Shown here: positions 10,018-21,715 of the stretch, in pieces | How positions within the stretch are numbered: position 1 is the first letter of the stretch | Layout of the letters: each line of letters begins with the position of its first letter | Source: Tetracladium setigerum | Taxonomy: Eukaryota; Ascomycota; Leotiomycetes; Helotiales | Direction: 5' to 3' | Assembly: GCA_031472005.1 (NCBI GenBank) | Contig: PZJY01000009.1 | Location: forward strand, 1,984,001 to 2,048,000 | DNA length: 64,000 bases | Position numbers and translations under genes: made by a program | The notes under the pieces: generated by a model | What the model saw: only the letters and a program-made list of their open reading frames with translations | What the model was told of the DNA's origin: nothing | Database searches by the model: none

Positions 10018-13000
10018 TCAATCTTCCTCCCATTGCACCTTCATCGTAGTAGGAAGCGGACAAATGCTGCTCTGATCAGGAGTCATGTAAAGAGTTGAGC
10101 CATGTGGACCAGGAATCTTCTTCATTTCTCCTTGGCTTTCTCCATACCAACCTCCTCCCACCCCACTTCCTTGAGCTCTCCTCAATCCCTTTAGCCCAAA
10201 GACAACCTTAAACATAGCAGTCATGGCAACAATGCTTGCATGATTTCCAATGCATTGATGGGGACCAAGGCCGTATTGAAGATATGAATCCAGTGGACGG
10301 TCCAGCCTTACTTCGTTGGGGGATGGAAAGACGAGAGGATCTCTGGAAGCCATGATGAGGTCGGCAAGAACGCGCCGACTGTTTGGCACAACGACTTCGA
10401 CATCAATGTCTGCGACACTGACGGCAGCAGCCCCATCAACGGGTTTAAAATCACGGAAAAGACCAACGGTTGCCGTGAGACGCGCACCTTCCATGAAACT
10501 AGCAGGCAGAAAAATTAGCAACAGTAACAAAAGGTGGTAAGATTGGCCTTACTATCTCATGATTTTCTCATCCCCTTCTTTTGTGTTAAGTTTGCTGAGT
10601 CTGTAAAGCTCAGTGACATGCTCCTTTCCATCGCCCAGGTAATAGTCCAAGGCTTGCGAAAAGACTTGCGACTGATTGGCAGTCATTGATGCAGCAGTAG
10701 GCATGCTGAAAAAATTTAGCAACTTCTCTTTTCGCATACTGGTGGTGGTATTGTAAGTGGGTATTTGAACTTACAGATGACTCCAAACTACCTCCTTAAT
10801 TGAAAGATTGGTGTCCAACAATCTTTGGATCATGTGAATACCATAATCTGTCAATGGGGATGGTCGGTGAAATTTTTGAAAAGCTCCAGCCATAAAATCG
10901 GTAGCAGCAACAGCTTTTGCGTTGAGGAGAACAAGCTCTCCAAGTTGCTGCGCGAAGTGACGTGCGCCCTGTTTGAGTTGAAAGCTCTTCGTAACATCAC
11001 CATCAAAGAAGATCGACATGAAAATCACTGAGAGGATTTGATACAGCTCTTGCTCCGTGTAAACACCTCTTGGATGCTCGGCGGTCTTGATTGGCAGGTT
11101 AAAAACCGAGGCTGCAAAGCGACAGTTCACCAAGTTTGCCACATCTCGCACAATATCAACCTGGCGGAACTGTTGACCGCTGCTAGAATATTTGTGACTG
11201 TACAATCCGAGAAGTTGAGTTGTGGTCTGTCCGTAGAAGTTACTTACCTCTTCCTCCCAGTTTTTGGGGTACATGCCCTTCATGATCAACTGGCGACTTT
11301 GCAAATGTGGGACATCGTCTCCGGACAGACAGAAACCCGTTCCATGATCTTCATTTGTCTTGGATACTAAGAAGACAATTGAATCGCCCCAGGTTACCTT
11401 CCAGTTGGCTTTGTCTTCAAGGATCTTTTTGCAAGCAGCGTAGGACTTGATGACAATAAGTTCGGGTTTCCTCGCGGGCAGATCCCAACTAAATTGATCG
11501 GCCCTGCTGAGTGACTTGAGAATTTTCAGATTCTCTTCCGGGACCACGAAGGGGTAATGTGCGTAGATGGAATTTCCTTTGAAGTGATTTGGGAATGCAC
11601 GGAGTATGAGTTTGTAAAACACACAGCCATCGTTGACACTTCGGTCATAATTGGCCTCATTGAATCTGGAAATTTGTTAGCGACGTTCGCATGGAAATTA
11701 TGTATCTTACCCCCAATTAGTCAGATTCTTAGGAGTGTAGTCAACCGTGTAGAACCGATCACCCCTCACCAGGCTTACTGCGTCCGAAAGAATCGCATAG
11801 GATGTCGTGAAATTTACACAAAGGCCAGATCCTGGACTCATTGGTGGTTTGGGTTTCTCAGACGTCAGTCCCGGGTACAGCTCAACGAGATCTGGGTGGT
11901 CGTAGAGGTTCTGTAGCTTTTGTGCCACGAGAGGATCGGGATTTATGTCTTCGAAGGACTCATACTTTTTGAGCCCAGCGAATTGTCGAAACTCGTTCAA
12001 AGTTGCAACATTCCACGCACGAGATTGGATTATTCCTAAAATCTCGACAGGTTTCATGATTTTGGGTATCTTGTTTGCTCCAAAGGAGCCCGCAATATCA
12101 GAGATCGAGGATTCAAGTATCTCAACTAGATCATCGTCGTTGAATTTCAGAGTATTTGCATCCCGTTTTAACTCAGCAAATGGGCGCTGAACTGGATCGC
12201 TCGGGATTAGCTTGTCCATACTTCGAAGAGCGGCAAGAAGCTGATGCAGTGATACATCTTCGGCTTTTTGTCTTGGAAACATCTTGGAATATTGTGCTTG
12301 TGTCCATTTGTCATCTTTCTCTGAGAGAGCAGAGTGCCATCGATAGACTGCAAAGTATTAGTGCTATTTAGTCGCGAAGTCATGAATCTATTGACTCACT
12401 GAGATTGAATTCCGCTGAAACCTGATTTCCCCTTCCTTCTGCCGCGGGTGTGTTGAATAGGGATTTTGCTTCCGTAACACGAGGGTCCAGGTCCCATTTT
12501 GACGAGGTTCGATTAAGACTGAGTATGGTACGGACATAATCCTTCAGAATACAGTTGACGTAAAGCCCACAGGTAATGAGGCGCGCCGTCTGAAACAAAT
12601 CATTGTCATATTTAGCCCAGGCAAGTTTGTCGGCAATATCTTTGGGCTTTTTGAAGCGGCCATTCTCATTAATGCTAGACTTTGTCAGTATTGAGGTCGC
12701 AATTACCAAAAGTACTCACGTCGCAAGTGTCGTTGCCACATTGTTGTGGAACCTGTTGAACATGATTACAACCACTCCAACCCCAGGAGGAAATCCAAGC
12801 AGCCGCTTCTCGGTAAAACAGTCTGGCTTCAATCTACCGTCTTTAAATGTGCGAATGGTTACCTGTTCAGCGTCACTATTCCCGTACAACGGCGACAAGT
12901 CAAGGTACGAGCTTGTGTTGTTGACGTTGAAATCTGCATGATCCTACAAACGTCAGTGTGAAGTATTGTAGAAAGCACGTTCTCGATAAACTTACTGTTT

Positions 13001-13887
13001 TGAAGCAATCATGAATGATTACGGTGGCAAAGTAAAACATCATGCTTGAGATGCCATTTGGGTGTGGCTCAAAGGTGTCACCTCTGGCCATCAGACTATC
13101 GAAGATTACGCCTGGATCCGGGAGTGCAATGTTTTGGAAGACTGTAGACTTTGCGCTTCTAGTGTACGGAGTACCAGCTTTACCCTAAATGGAATTGTTA
13201 GCAGAAGTAAACTTAAGCCATCACCGCCAAGCGGGATGGAAGACTTACCATGTCTGGTATTAGGAGGTTGTTGAATGACCCATCAGCTTGACGATACTTG
13301 TATTTGCTGTCGAGAGTGGTAAGTGGAGGGTGTGGGAGGGCGTTGTAGAGACTGTTGATAAATCCTCCAGTGATTTGACGGGATATCTTCTCCTCGGGAT
13401 TCAGCTTGCTCAGCAGTCGGACCATGTTCTCCAAGAGTAACTTCTTGTCATCCTGGACGCCTTGAGCCTCAGCAACAAACATTGTGAGTAGGGTTTCAAC
13501 ATCTTTGAAGCCCATTGACTTGAGATCCGACACAAGTCCTTCAAAGGATGTCTCCTTGTCTGGGTCATTCTTGGGGCGGTATGGAGTTTTGGAGAGCGGG
13601 GAGAGGGATTTGCGAATGAGATTCCTGAGACTGGAGATTGACTCCTCGATATTTCTTCTCCAAACCGCTTCTTCGGTGCTAGATGTATCTACCACGCCTT
13701 TGATCGTGACACGCATGGTTGGCGGATCGATAATTGTGATGGTTGGGGACGGTGCCCTGTTTCGACGAATATACCAGGCAATGCCAGCTGCAGGAATGAT
13801 AGTGAAGAAGAGCAGGCTGCCATGGAAAACGAAGATCTTGGAAAGTAACACATCGAAGCCATCACTCGCGGGGATTGGAGAGGCCAT
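10018..13887 (-). CDS. ppo: Ppo-type fatty-acid dioxygenase/hydroperoxide isomerase fusion (linoleate diol synthase family)
   Basis: Eight exons (13887-13249, 13184-12996, 12943-12720, 12674-12400, 12347-11711, 11665-10775, 10705-10553, 10498-10018) join in consistent phase to 1162 residues, close to the 1050-1160 usual for the family. The N-terminal half is a haem peroxidase-like dioxygenase: distal His in TVIIHDCF (~271), and Tyr plus proximal His in the YRWH motif (~444-447), which is split by an intron. The C-terminal half is P450-like: an I-helix motif ANQSQ (~960), matching the Ala-Asn-Gln-x-Gln of active diol synthases, and the haem-thiolate Cys in GPHQCIG (~1085). By family, it oxidises C18 fatty acids to 8- or 10-hydroperoxides and isomerises them to oxylipins that affect sporulation. 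Having both motifs argues for a bifunctional diol synthase rather than a 10-dioxygenase with a dead P450. Residues ~13-35 are a hydrophobic stretch followed by basic residues, which may be a membrane anchor. Confidence 0.93.
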
Positions 13888-15032
13888 TTGTAAGACGTAA
13901 TTGCTTTAGGAAGTTGAAAGGGGCGTTACTTCCTTCTCAATTAGCAACTCCAATTCTCAAATCCTAAAATGCTCGCACGACGTGACTGCAGTTGACAAGT
14001 AGGACAGAGATGGTACAACGTATTGCAAAATAAAGTAGTTATGATTCAAAATATACGCAAGAGCAATAAGGTTCAGAAGGTCGCTTGAATCAACCAGAAA
14101 AATGAGCTTGTGAATCTTGGCCAAGACAGATCTTCAAACAATCATAAGCGATTGTCCAACGTGGAAGTTAAAGAAAAAGTAAATACCTGGTAGCAAAAGC
14201 ATTTATGGTGAATGGGCTGAATCTATCTAAATACGAAGCTACAACGCAAGAGAGGCACTCATCCCCCTTGGATAGGTACTTTGCTTCCTTCCCATTCTGT
14301 GTCGCCTTATCTCGCCGATATTGAGCCATACTAAGTAAATAATGGTACATGGCTGGTCCGATGCATGCGCGTAGTTCAGAGGTCTCCATTCTGCGGGCCG
14401 TCCAGGGTTTCCAATTTAACCGCTTGGCAAGGATAAAAAGTACTTGAGATGCAGATGGCGAAGGGTACCTAGGTATATTAAAAGTTGACTGGCATCGCCG
14501 CAAAGATTGCATCCGCGCCGCAAGAGTTGCAGCAAATCTATTGCGTATACCATGGATGCTGCAATGCACCGATTGTACAGTGATATCGGGGCCGCATGAG
14601 AGAGAACACCACCGGAATTAATACTTAAAGGAGAAAGGAGAAATCATAGATAGCAACCCTATTGGGAGGAAAGGAGCGAACATAATGTTTGGCTGCGGCC
14701 CCATGTTTCAAAAGAGATCCGCTGAAGAATCAATCTGACGACAGTTTATCTGCATGTGCATGTGCATTTGCATGTGCATCTGCAGAGAAGACAGCGGCGG
14801 TTCGAGAGATGCCCAACGTCTGTCTGAACAAGCCATCCCCCGAATCTGACATAGATTTTTTCGAGTCCAGGTTCGATTTGAACCAAAGTCAATGCCATCG
14901 TTGAGCTGTGAGACCAAATATGCTCAGGCAGGCACGTGAAAAACAAATGGTATATTGAGTCCCCCACTTCACAACAAGCTAAATATCAACAAGAAAATGA
15001 ACTGAGGCGGCCGATGTACAATCTCTACTACT
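13888..15032. other. Intergenic region upstream of Ppo
   Basis: This holds the Ppo promoter (minus strand, above 13887) and the 3' flank of the next minus-strand gene. A minus-strand open frame of 133 codons at 14168-14569 has no domain I recognise and no supporting context. A TGCATG-type repeat lies at 14751-14782. Confidence 0.5.
14751..14782. repeat. TGCATG/TGCATT hexamer repeat
   Basis: About five imperfect TGCATG-like hexamers in a row, each nearly self-complementary. They read as alternating His-Met or Ala-Cys in translation, which explains the low-complexity short open frames here. Confidence 0.8.
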
Positions 15033-18000
15033 TCAGTACTGCCTTGGATTAATTGGCGAGATGGGCGAGTGCTGATTAACCCCCAGATAAGGCTCAGGAA
15101 TAGGAGGTGATCTATGATGTTCTCCCCTCAAGAATTGATCCCTTTCCGTCGACCCTTCCGACACCGAGGTATCAAGCACGCTCGCAACTTTCTCTCCCTT
15201 CCCGTCATTGACAGTAATGGGAGGCATCGCGACGGTACCAGCGGATTGGGGATAATCCCCTGTAATATCAATCACAATCTTGCCAGTAGTCTTGCTCCAA
15301 GTCTTACTGGCAACAGTCGCACCTCCAAGCTCCGGATGCAAAAAGGTGGTAAAGATGCGACCTGGAGATAGTTTTTGCAATTGGTGGCGCATAGCCTGGA
15401 TATTGTGGTGTTTGAAGATGACTGTGAGGAGGGCGCCGATTGTCATGACAATGAGACCGAGGATCACAAGGATGGCGGGGATGGCGAATGGAAAATGGTA
15501 TCGAATCTTTCTAACCGCGGGAGAGACTGGTACTGCGACCGCATTTACAAGCTCCGAATTTCGCCAGCCGAGAACTCCTCTTGTACCGACGACAATGGCT
15601 GCTGCGTAGCTAGGTTTTGCAATCTCATGGTTAGTTTGTTGACATTGCAAAGAAACGATAGACACTAGTAGATAGTGTATCGTTGAGATTTACTCCAGAT
15701 TCTATACGCAAGACCAGAAGGATTGGGGAAATAAAACTTACTCTGCAAACATTAGGTTGGGGATTTTGGCGGCGGTGCTTACGTCTGCGGAGAGAATTTG
15801 CCATTTGGCCCACTGTGAGAAGAACAAACCAGCATCAATAATCGATTACCAAAGTCTGAAGCTGTTTCTGTGCACTTGACAACAACGAAAAGTCGGTGTT
15901 GTGTCGTCACTAGTTAACGAAATTTAATGACTCACATGCGCAATGTTCGTTCTGCCAGAAAATTCTGTGGTGCCTAATTCAGAACTAGATGTCGACGATC
16001 TCACTGCATATGCGGCACTCATTGCGTGCAAGTAGAATTCGCTTGCGGGAAGGTTTTGGTTAAGGACAGACGGAAGACCTTTACCATTGCCGTCACCCGA
16101 GCCGGGTAAGTACACTTCGACAAATCAGTTCAAATCGCCTATCCAAAAGAAAAAATTTGGGACCAGGTACGCGGAATCGCCTAAGAATTCCCCGAGTTCG
16201 TCTTTGATCAAATAGATTAAAATCATACGTACAAGACTCCTGACGAACCGTTGACACATTGGGGTGGTTCTCATATTTGTCGGCGACCAATCCCCATATG
16301 AGTTCTATCTGAGAGATGTTTCTTCTGTTGTTCAGATTCTCCATGCCCCATAAAGGTTTCTTGCCGGGATATATCTTAGGCTCGATTTTGTCGACTTTGA
16401 GATTATTAAGTTGGGGAACTTCGGTTGTTCCATTGTACGTGAATGAAACAGTCTTGACTGTTGCTTTTACGGCGCTTGCGCAAGAGTAAAGCTGGAATGA
16501 AATTAGATGATAATGAAGTCAACAGGTACAATCGGTAATACACAGAGTGAATTTTTGGTGTCGAAGATCTGCAACTTACCGGCTGGCTCCATTGGCTTTT
16601 ATCATCAAATAAAATCGGACTTCCCTTCCCAACACGTTTGGGCACACCCCTCATCAGTCCACACCTCACATAAATATTGCTAATGTTAGCCTTATCATTC
16701 CAACCAGCTCCAGCACAAATCAAGTCTATCAAAAAAATTAGATTGATCCTTCTTCCAGTCGACTGGTCACCGAAGATAACTTACCTATGACAGTGAAATT
16801 AGATGAGGTCATGTAAAAAGGGTTCGTTGGTATAGGAAGATCACTCTCCCCTGGCTCTCTGATATGATCGCCAGAGCCGTCTGCGTACTTTGTCAGTACA
16901 TCGAGATGGTCTTCCCAAACACCATTTAGTGACATAAGATCATAGTTCCCTTCACTACCCCTGTTAGGAAGGAAGAACTTGGATCCCATTCCACTGTTCT
17001 TGTATGCAAAGGCTTTTTGTTTTGTTGTTTCGTCAGATTGGGTCGTTATATTATAACTAGTAGACCGGGTTAGCCTTGCTACGCGCTCAAAGCATCGGGC
17101 TGTAAGTCTGAAAACTTTCAGATTACATTTAAACAGAAAATGGATGGTCTGGGAGAATATTAAAAAAATTAAAAAAAAAAAATTAGATCGGGCATACTAG
17201 AGCATTGTGTACGCGTTAAGCATCCAAGCCGCTTTATAGGCTCTTTCCCGAAGCTTTGGGTTCGACTGCGAGTTTGAAAGATCGATCTTGGGATATTCTT
17301 CCACCAAATTCACGAAACCTCCCCGATCGGTCAGAACTGGGTTTATGACTGTCGCGGCGTCAGTCGTGTTGACATACATTTCGAAGTCGATCGTAACATT
17401 AGTATCAACACAGACAGTCTCGGGTTCGATGAATAGCAAGTCTTCCTGCCAGGAAACCCCATTCTCGAACCCAGCAGGGACTGTATGGTTCCTAAAGGCT
17501 ATGGAGCCATTCAGCGTATCAACCAGAAGGCCCTCGATCGGTTCGATGGCGTCGTTTAAGACCAGAGATTGCATGGTTCTGGTAGCACCTACCAAGATTT
17601 CCGATCCATTGTTTGCCCATGGAATAGTCTTTCTTTGGTAACGCCTCCATTCGATATCAAAATAATTCGAGATGGTTGAATTGTCTCCGGTGCCACTTGA
17701 GTAAACCTTTTGCAAAGACTTCGGAATTATAACGTCATAGCCGTTTGGATATGTTACGTTGAAGTCATCTCCATCGTCTGTTACAACTAACGTAGTGTTT
17801 GAGAAAGGACAAATTATACGGTTTCCACCCGCAAAGCAAAATCGATTAAAAGGTAGGTCGCTGCGTGACGGAGTACCAAAGCCGAAGGACGACTTATCGG
17901 AAACGTATTCGAACAGGGCGAAAGTACTTTCACCTGGCAGAAGCCTCTCGTATAGTCCCAAGGGCGTAACAATTCCCGCAACTAGGTACTTGTGATTAGC

Positions 18001-18644
18001 TCGTTATAGGAGATGAGAGAATGCAAAGGCCATATATGTATTGCCATGGTTAGAATGATAACCTACGAGCGATCAGAAAACTCATAAGCGAAATGAACCA
18101 GGTCAAAGCAAGGACATCTTTTCGTACTCCGTGGTTCTTTGAACTATCTGATTGAAGTGCCAAAGGCCAATGTGAGCGCTGGAGTGTTGTTGAAGCCGCC
18201 GTCCTGCATCAAAATTAAGTATTTGCACCACATCCTCAGGGACAAACATACCAAGTCGCCGCAGTATTCTTTTCCCTCAGAATTCCACTCAAAATAAACG
18301 TGACGACATTAGGACTCCAAATTCGAGCTAGCTACGCGTAAGTTGGGTGAAAACTCTAGGATCGGAAATGCGTTCAGGACTGGGGAGGGAATCAACAAAT
18401 TCCGAGTGCGTGATCAGTCCGCATAAAAACCATAATTTCGATTCCTCGCACAGTACAATTTGAACATGATCGAAACGCATAGGTACTTTCCTGTATTACT
18501 TGCGGTCTGCGAGAACCAGTTTATATCTACCAAGGAAATGCACAACGTTAAGAAAGCTTCATGTCTGTACTTACCGGCGAAGATGGCCGTGGCGATGAAA
18601 CCGGCAACATAACCAATCGTGAGTTGAAACATCTCGTCTAACAC
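15033..18644 (-). CDS. Multi-pass fungal membrane protein with large N-glycosylated ectodomain (868 aa, ten exons)
   Basis: A consistent model is 18644-18575, 18327-18252, 18203-18067, 17981-17213, 17107-16785, 16725-16580, 16491-16233, 16114-15936, 15812-15742 and 15609-15033. The N terminus has hydrophobic segments (FQLTIGYVAGFIATAIFA; NVVTFILSGIL; WFISLMSFLIALAGIVTPLG). About 500 residues with many N-x-S/T sites follow (NTTLV, NVTYP, NDST-like and NGSE). A last transmembrane helix (FAIPAILVILGLIVMTIGAL) leads into a polar cytoplasmic tail of about 120 residues. This layout is common in filamentous ascomycetes but the family is uncharacterised, and I propose no function. The weak point is the end of exon 4: only an unusual GTACAC donor keeps the frame, whereas the better GTATGC donor 12 bases on would create a stop. 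Exon 1 could also be followed by an extra small exon. Confidence 0.72.
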
Positions 18645-19461
18645 TTCTGCCTCGAGCCTTTCTTCACGTTGTGCTGTGTATCATATGCGAGTAGTTTGAT
18701 GTTGAGAGACTGCGGATGCAAATATGTGTGAAAAAGAGGGAGGGAGGACAAGACCTCCCATTTATTGCAGCATTTTGCTAATGTACCAACCAGAGCTCGA
18801 AAACAAGTTCCAAGTATCAATTATTAAGCGATAGTCTGAGGGAGGCTCTCAGGACAGGAAGGTTGTGGCTGTTGGGGGCTTTGGGTTGAGGAAGGCGGGA
18901 CGCGAAGGCCGATGTAATCCCAGTTGCTTATTCCTTCGAAAGGTGGTGGCTTGCCAAGAGTGGTATTTTTGCAGCAATCGCAATCTGATTAAATTTCAAG
19001 AAATGCATGTCGCACCATCAGGGCAAGAATCGCGAGGGCGGCTGATAATAAGCTCATCTAAGTGGCTGTTAAGACGGCAGAGGATATGCAGAAAACAAGA
19101 TCCGAGGCATAGTCGGTGAACAAATAAGGCAATAGTAAACATGGTAATACAGACCCAGCCAATTGAAAGTTCTTTAAGGATTGGAAAGTAAGCCTGCAGA
19201 AAAGTCGAGACACTAACGTCGTTTTCCGCCACGAGCGCAGGAACAATGGCAACGGCTTTTGGCGTTGGACAGCGGGCGAGTTAACCTTGATTTTGATAGA
19301 TGGGAACGATGTGACTGGACGCTTGACACGACATCAAATTTGATGCTCGAAGGGTTGAAATATACATACTATACATATCCATTCCCTCACCCAGCCTCGT
19401 GGGAAGTGATTACGTCGAGCCGACTTCTTTTTGTCGTTGAAACGCAAACCAGCTTTTAAGA
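18645..19461. other. Divergent promoter region
   Basis: The membrane protein and the secreted GPI protein are transcribed away from this region. Open frames on both strands are short and mutually overlapping. One minus frame at 18996-19232 has a hydrophobic stretch but no support as a gene. Confidence 0.5.
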
Positions 19462-20431
19462 ATGCGTCTATCGTTCGGGACGTCTGTCTTGTTGCTGTGG
19501 CAGGCGTTGGCTACCGCAACCCAACCCGAACAGCTCGCAAACCATCAAGATCTGGAACAACGGTCGTCGATAGATCAGTTAGACAAACGGGGCGAGGGTG
19601 ACAATTACTGCTATGGCCCAGGCGGATCGATGTGCGTCCAGTATCTAGCAGTGAAGGGTACGTGTGACAAAAAGAGTAAGCATTATTCGGTGCAGTGGTG
19701 GGAATGTTTTTGTAAGTTATCGGAGTCCACTATGATGATGATTCCATCCACAATAGAAATCATTTCGGGCTGACTTCAACGGGCTCTAAGGCACGAATGG
19801 TTCTGTCTCTGCGAGTCAACTGTGAGTAATTTGATAATGCAGAGATTGCGAGGAAATCCTAATATCCTAGATGTACTTGGTGTGAGCTTGCTTGGGACAT
19901 TGGAAACAGGACGAATATTGAACAGTTGTAAGTACCGTGTCAATCTGTCCCAGTTCGCGTCTAGCGTGGAACGATAGGTTCGAATTACCTTCTTTGAACG
20001 ATAGACTCTGACTCGTTTGATGTTGAAGGAATACGGAAGGGTGCGCAGAAAGATCCTTCACAATAGGACCTGTTCCTGCAAGTGTTCGGGAAGCTCAGTC
20101 TTCGTGGAACAGCTCCTGGACAGGAACCCTCATTGGCGCCGTTACAACTGGCGGAGATGCAACCACTCCAAAAGTAACCACAACATCGACAGGTACGAAG
20201 ACGCCCAGTGGCTCAGGAACCAACGTTAAATCGACGTCGCGTTTTGTGCCTACAACCACCACAACCGAGACCATAGCTGGTGGGGCAACTTTTTCCGAAC
20301 CAGCTGATATTCCCACTACGCTGGGTTCTGGCTCTGGTTCTGGGTCGAGTGCAGTCCACGTTTCAATCGGAAGTGTGGGCTTCTTGTTCTCAATTGCGGT
20401 CTTCGCCCTGGCCGGTATGATTTTACTTTGA
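19462..20431 (+). CDS. Secreted GPI-anchored eight-cysteine protein (246 aa, four exons)
   Basis: Exons 19462-19711, 19791-19821, 19871-19927 and 20029-20431 join in phase to 246 residues. Residues 1-20 (MRLSFGTSVLLLWQALATAT) are a clear signal peptide. A dibasic Kex2-like site follows in QLDKRGEGD. The mature domain has eight cysteines with spacing C-x7-C-x9-C-x13-C-x-C-x10-C-x2-C-x19-C. A Ser/Thr/Pro-rich stalk (about 100 residues, with TTTTTET and GSGSGSGSS) ends in a hydrophobic tail (FLFSIAVFALAGMILL), as expected of a GPI anchor signal. The spacing does not fit the CFEM domain as I know it. It is probably a cell-wall or plasma-membrane surface protein. The two middle exons are very short (31 and 57 nt), so automated annotation may miss them. 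Confidence 0.8.
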
Positions 20432-20695
20432 TCATGGAACCTCCCTTGGTGGTTTATTGAGAATGTTCCTTTGCCGTACTTGATAAAGTCATGTGTATTA
20501 TGTGTTAAGCGGAATGGCTTGCTCGAGATGAAGAATGCCACCATGTAATTAGCAATAAGCTTGCGTTGGACGATAGAATGCAACAGAAACGAGCGAGCGC
20601 ATGTGGATATGGATGTGGAAATAAGATTTGTGAAAAGAGTAATGGCAAGCCGATATTCAATTACATTCAAGGGGAAGCAAGGATTTCCAAGCAAC

Positions 20696-21502
20696 TTATT
20701 CGATAGTCATGGGCTGCTCATTCATGATCTTCTCCATCAGAGTTGTGAAACTTCCGTCAGCGTTCATCAACTGTGCTACAGGACTAACAAAATCATCCGC
20801 GCACTTCGCCATACATCCAAATATGGCATACTCAAAAACCCATGGACACTGGTCCATCCAATTGGCCACCTCGGCCGTGAATGCAAAGACCTCTTTCTTG
20901 TCTCTTGAGATCGAGGCAATTTCCGAGACTATGACCGGATATTGAGGATACTTCTGGTGCCTACCACGGTAAGTACGCGTGCGCCAAAGCAATTTGGATA
21001 AGAAGACCTACATCCTCTCAAAATATGAGATGGCCGCAGTGCCATCCGGGCCATAATAGTGAAGTCCGAGATACTCCGGCGGTTCGTTCAAAGCTTCCAC
21101 CTTCTTCATAAACTCGTCCAGCCAGGCTTCTCCGGCAGCATCGCTCGCACAGCCAGGACTAACAAATTTCTTCCCTTTATCCTTGCGGAGAGGGACCATC
21201 TTCTCCATCCATATATCTGCCGCTTGTTGGGGAGTTATGCCAGCCCGCTCGGGTTCGTTGAAATAATGTATTATTTCGTGCTCGTTGTTTGAAACCATTC
21301 CCCACTCGTTGGGCTCCGTGATCTGGCCCATACCGCGTACTGTCGGACGGAATGGCAGTCGATTCTTGACTTCGGGCGGTGACCAGGCATTCCAATTGGC
21401 GACTGAGCAGAGAGGCCCATTGAAGTTGATGTTCTCGATAGTATGTGGTAGATTCGCTGTATTCGTCCAGTCCCAGAGGAGACAGCGCTTTTTAATCACC
21501 AT
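20696..21502 (-). CDS. GH128 (Asl1-like) glycoside hydrolase, likely beta-1,3-glucanase (251 aa)
   Basis: Exons 21502-21012 and 20960-20696 join across a 51-nt intron (phase 2) to 251 residues, the usual size of the Glyco_hydro_cc/Asl1 catalytic core. The start reads MVIKKRCLLWDWTNTANLP, like other Asl1 proteins. The likely acid/base is Glu83 in HYFNEPERAG and the nucleophile Glu177 in VIVSEIA, the expected clan GH-A arrangement; LGLHYYGPDG and WVFEYAIFG fit strand ends of the barrel. The family cleaves beta-1,3-glucan in fungal walls. No signal peptide is visible, so this copy is either intracellular or secreted unconventionally. It lies head to head with the DUF3716 gene, 213 bases apart, so a shared promoter is likely. 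Confidence 0.88.
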
Positions 21503-21715
21503 TCTTGGAAGAGGGTGTTTCGATCGGGAGAAACAATTGGAAACTTGAGAGAGTCCATTTTAAGACGTTGAGTGAAAGTGGCAGCATTTATATAGCAGGT
21601 TCCGAAAAATTGGTGTTTTTCTTGGTTCCTGGAGCTGACGAGGTGCTGCGCTGACGTCGAAGTCATCTGGCGCGTTTCCCTCCACATTCTTGAACCGCAC
21701 CACATCAACCCAACC

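Noticed and set aside
14168..14569. Minus-strand frame of 133 codons
   Set aside because: Arg-rich, no domain, no splice partners; kept as intergenic.
14868..14884. tRNA-like GGTTCGA box
   Set aside because: The B-box-like string is part of a short palindrome (GGTTCGATTTGAACC) and no A box or acceptor stem is found at the right spacing.
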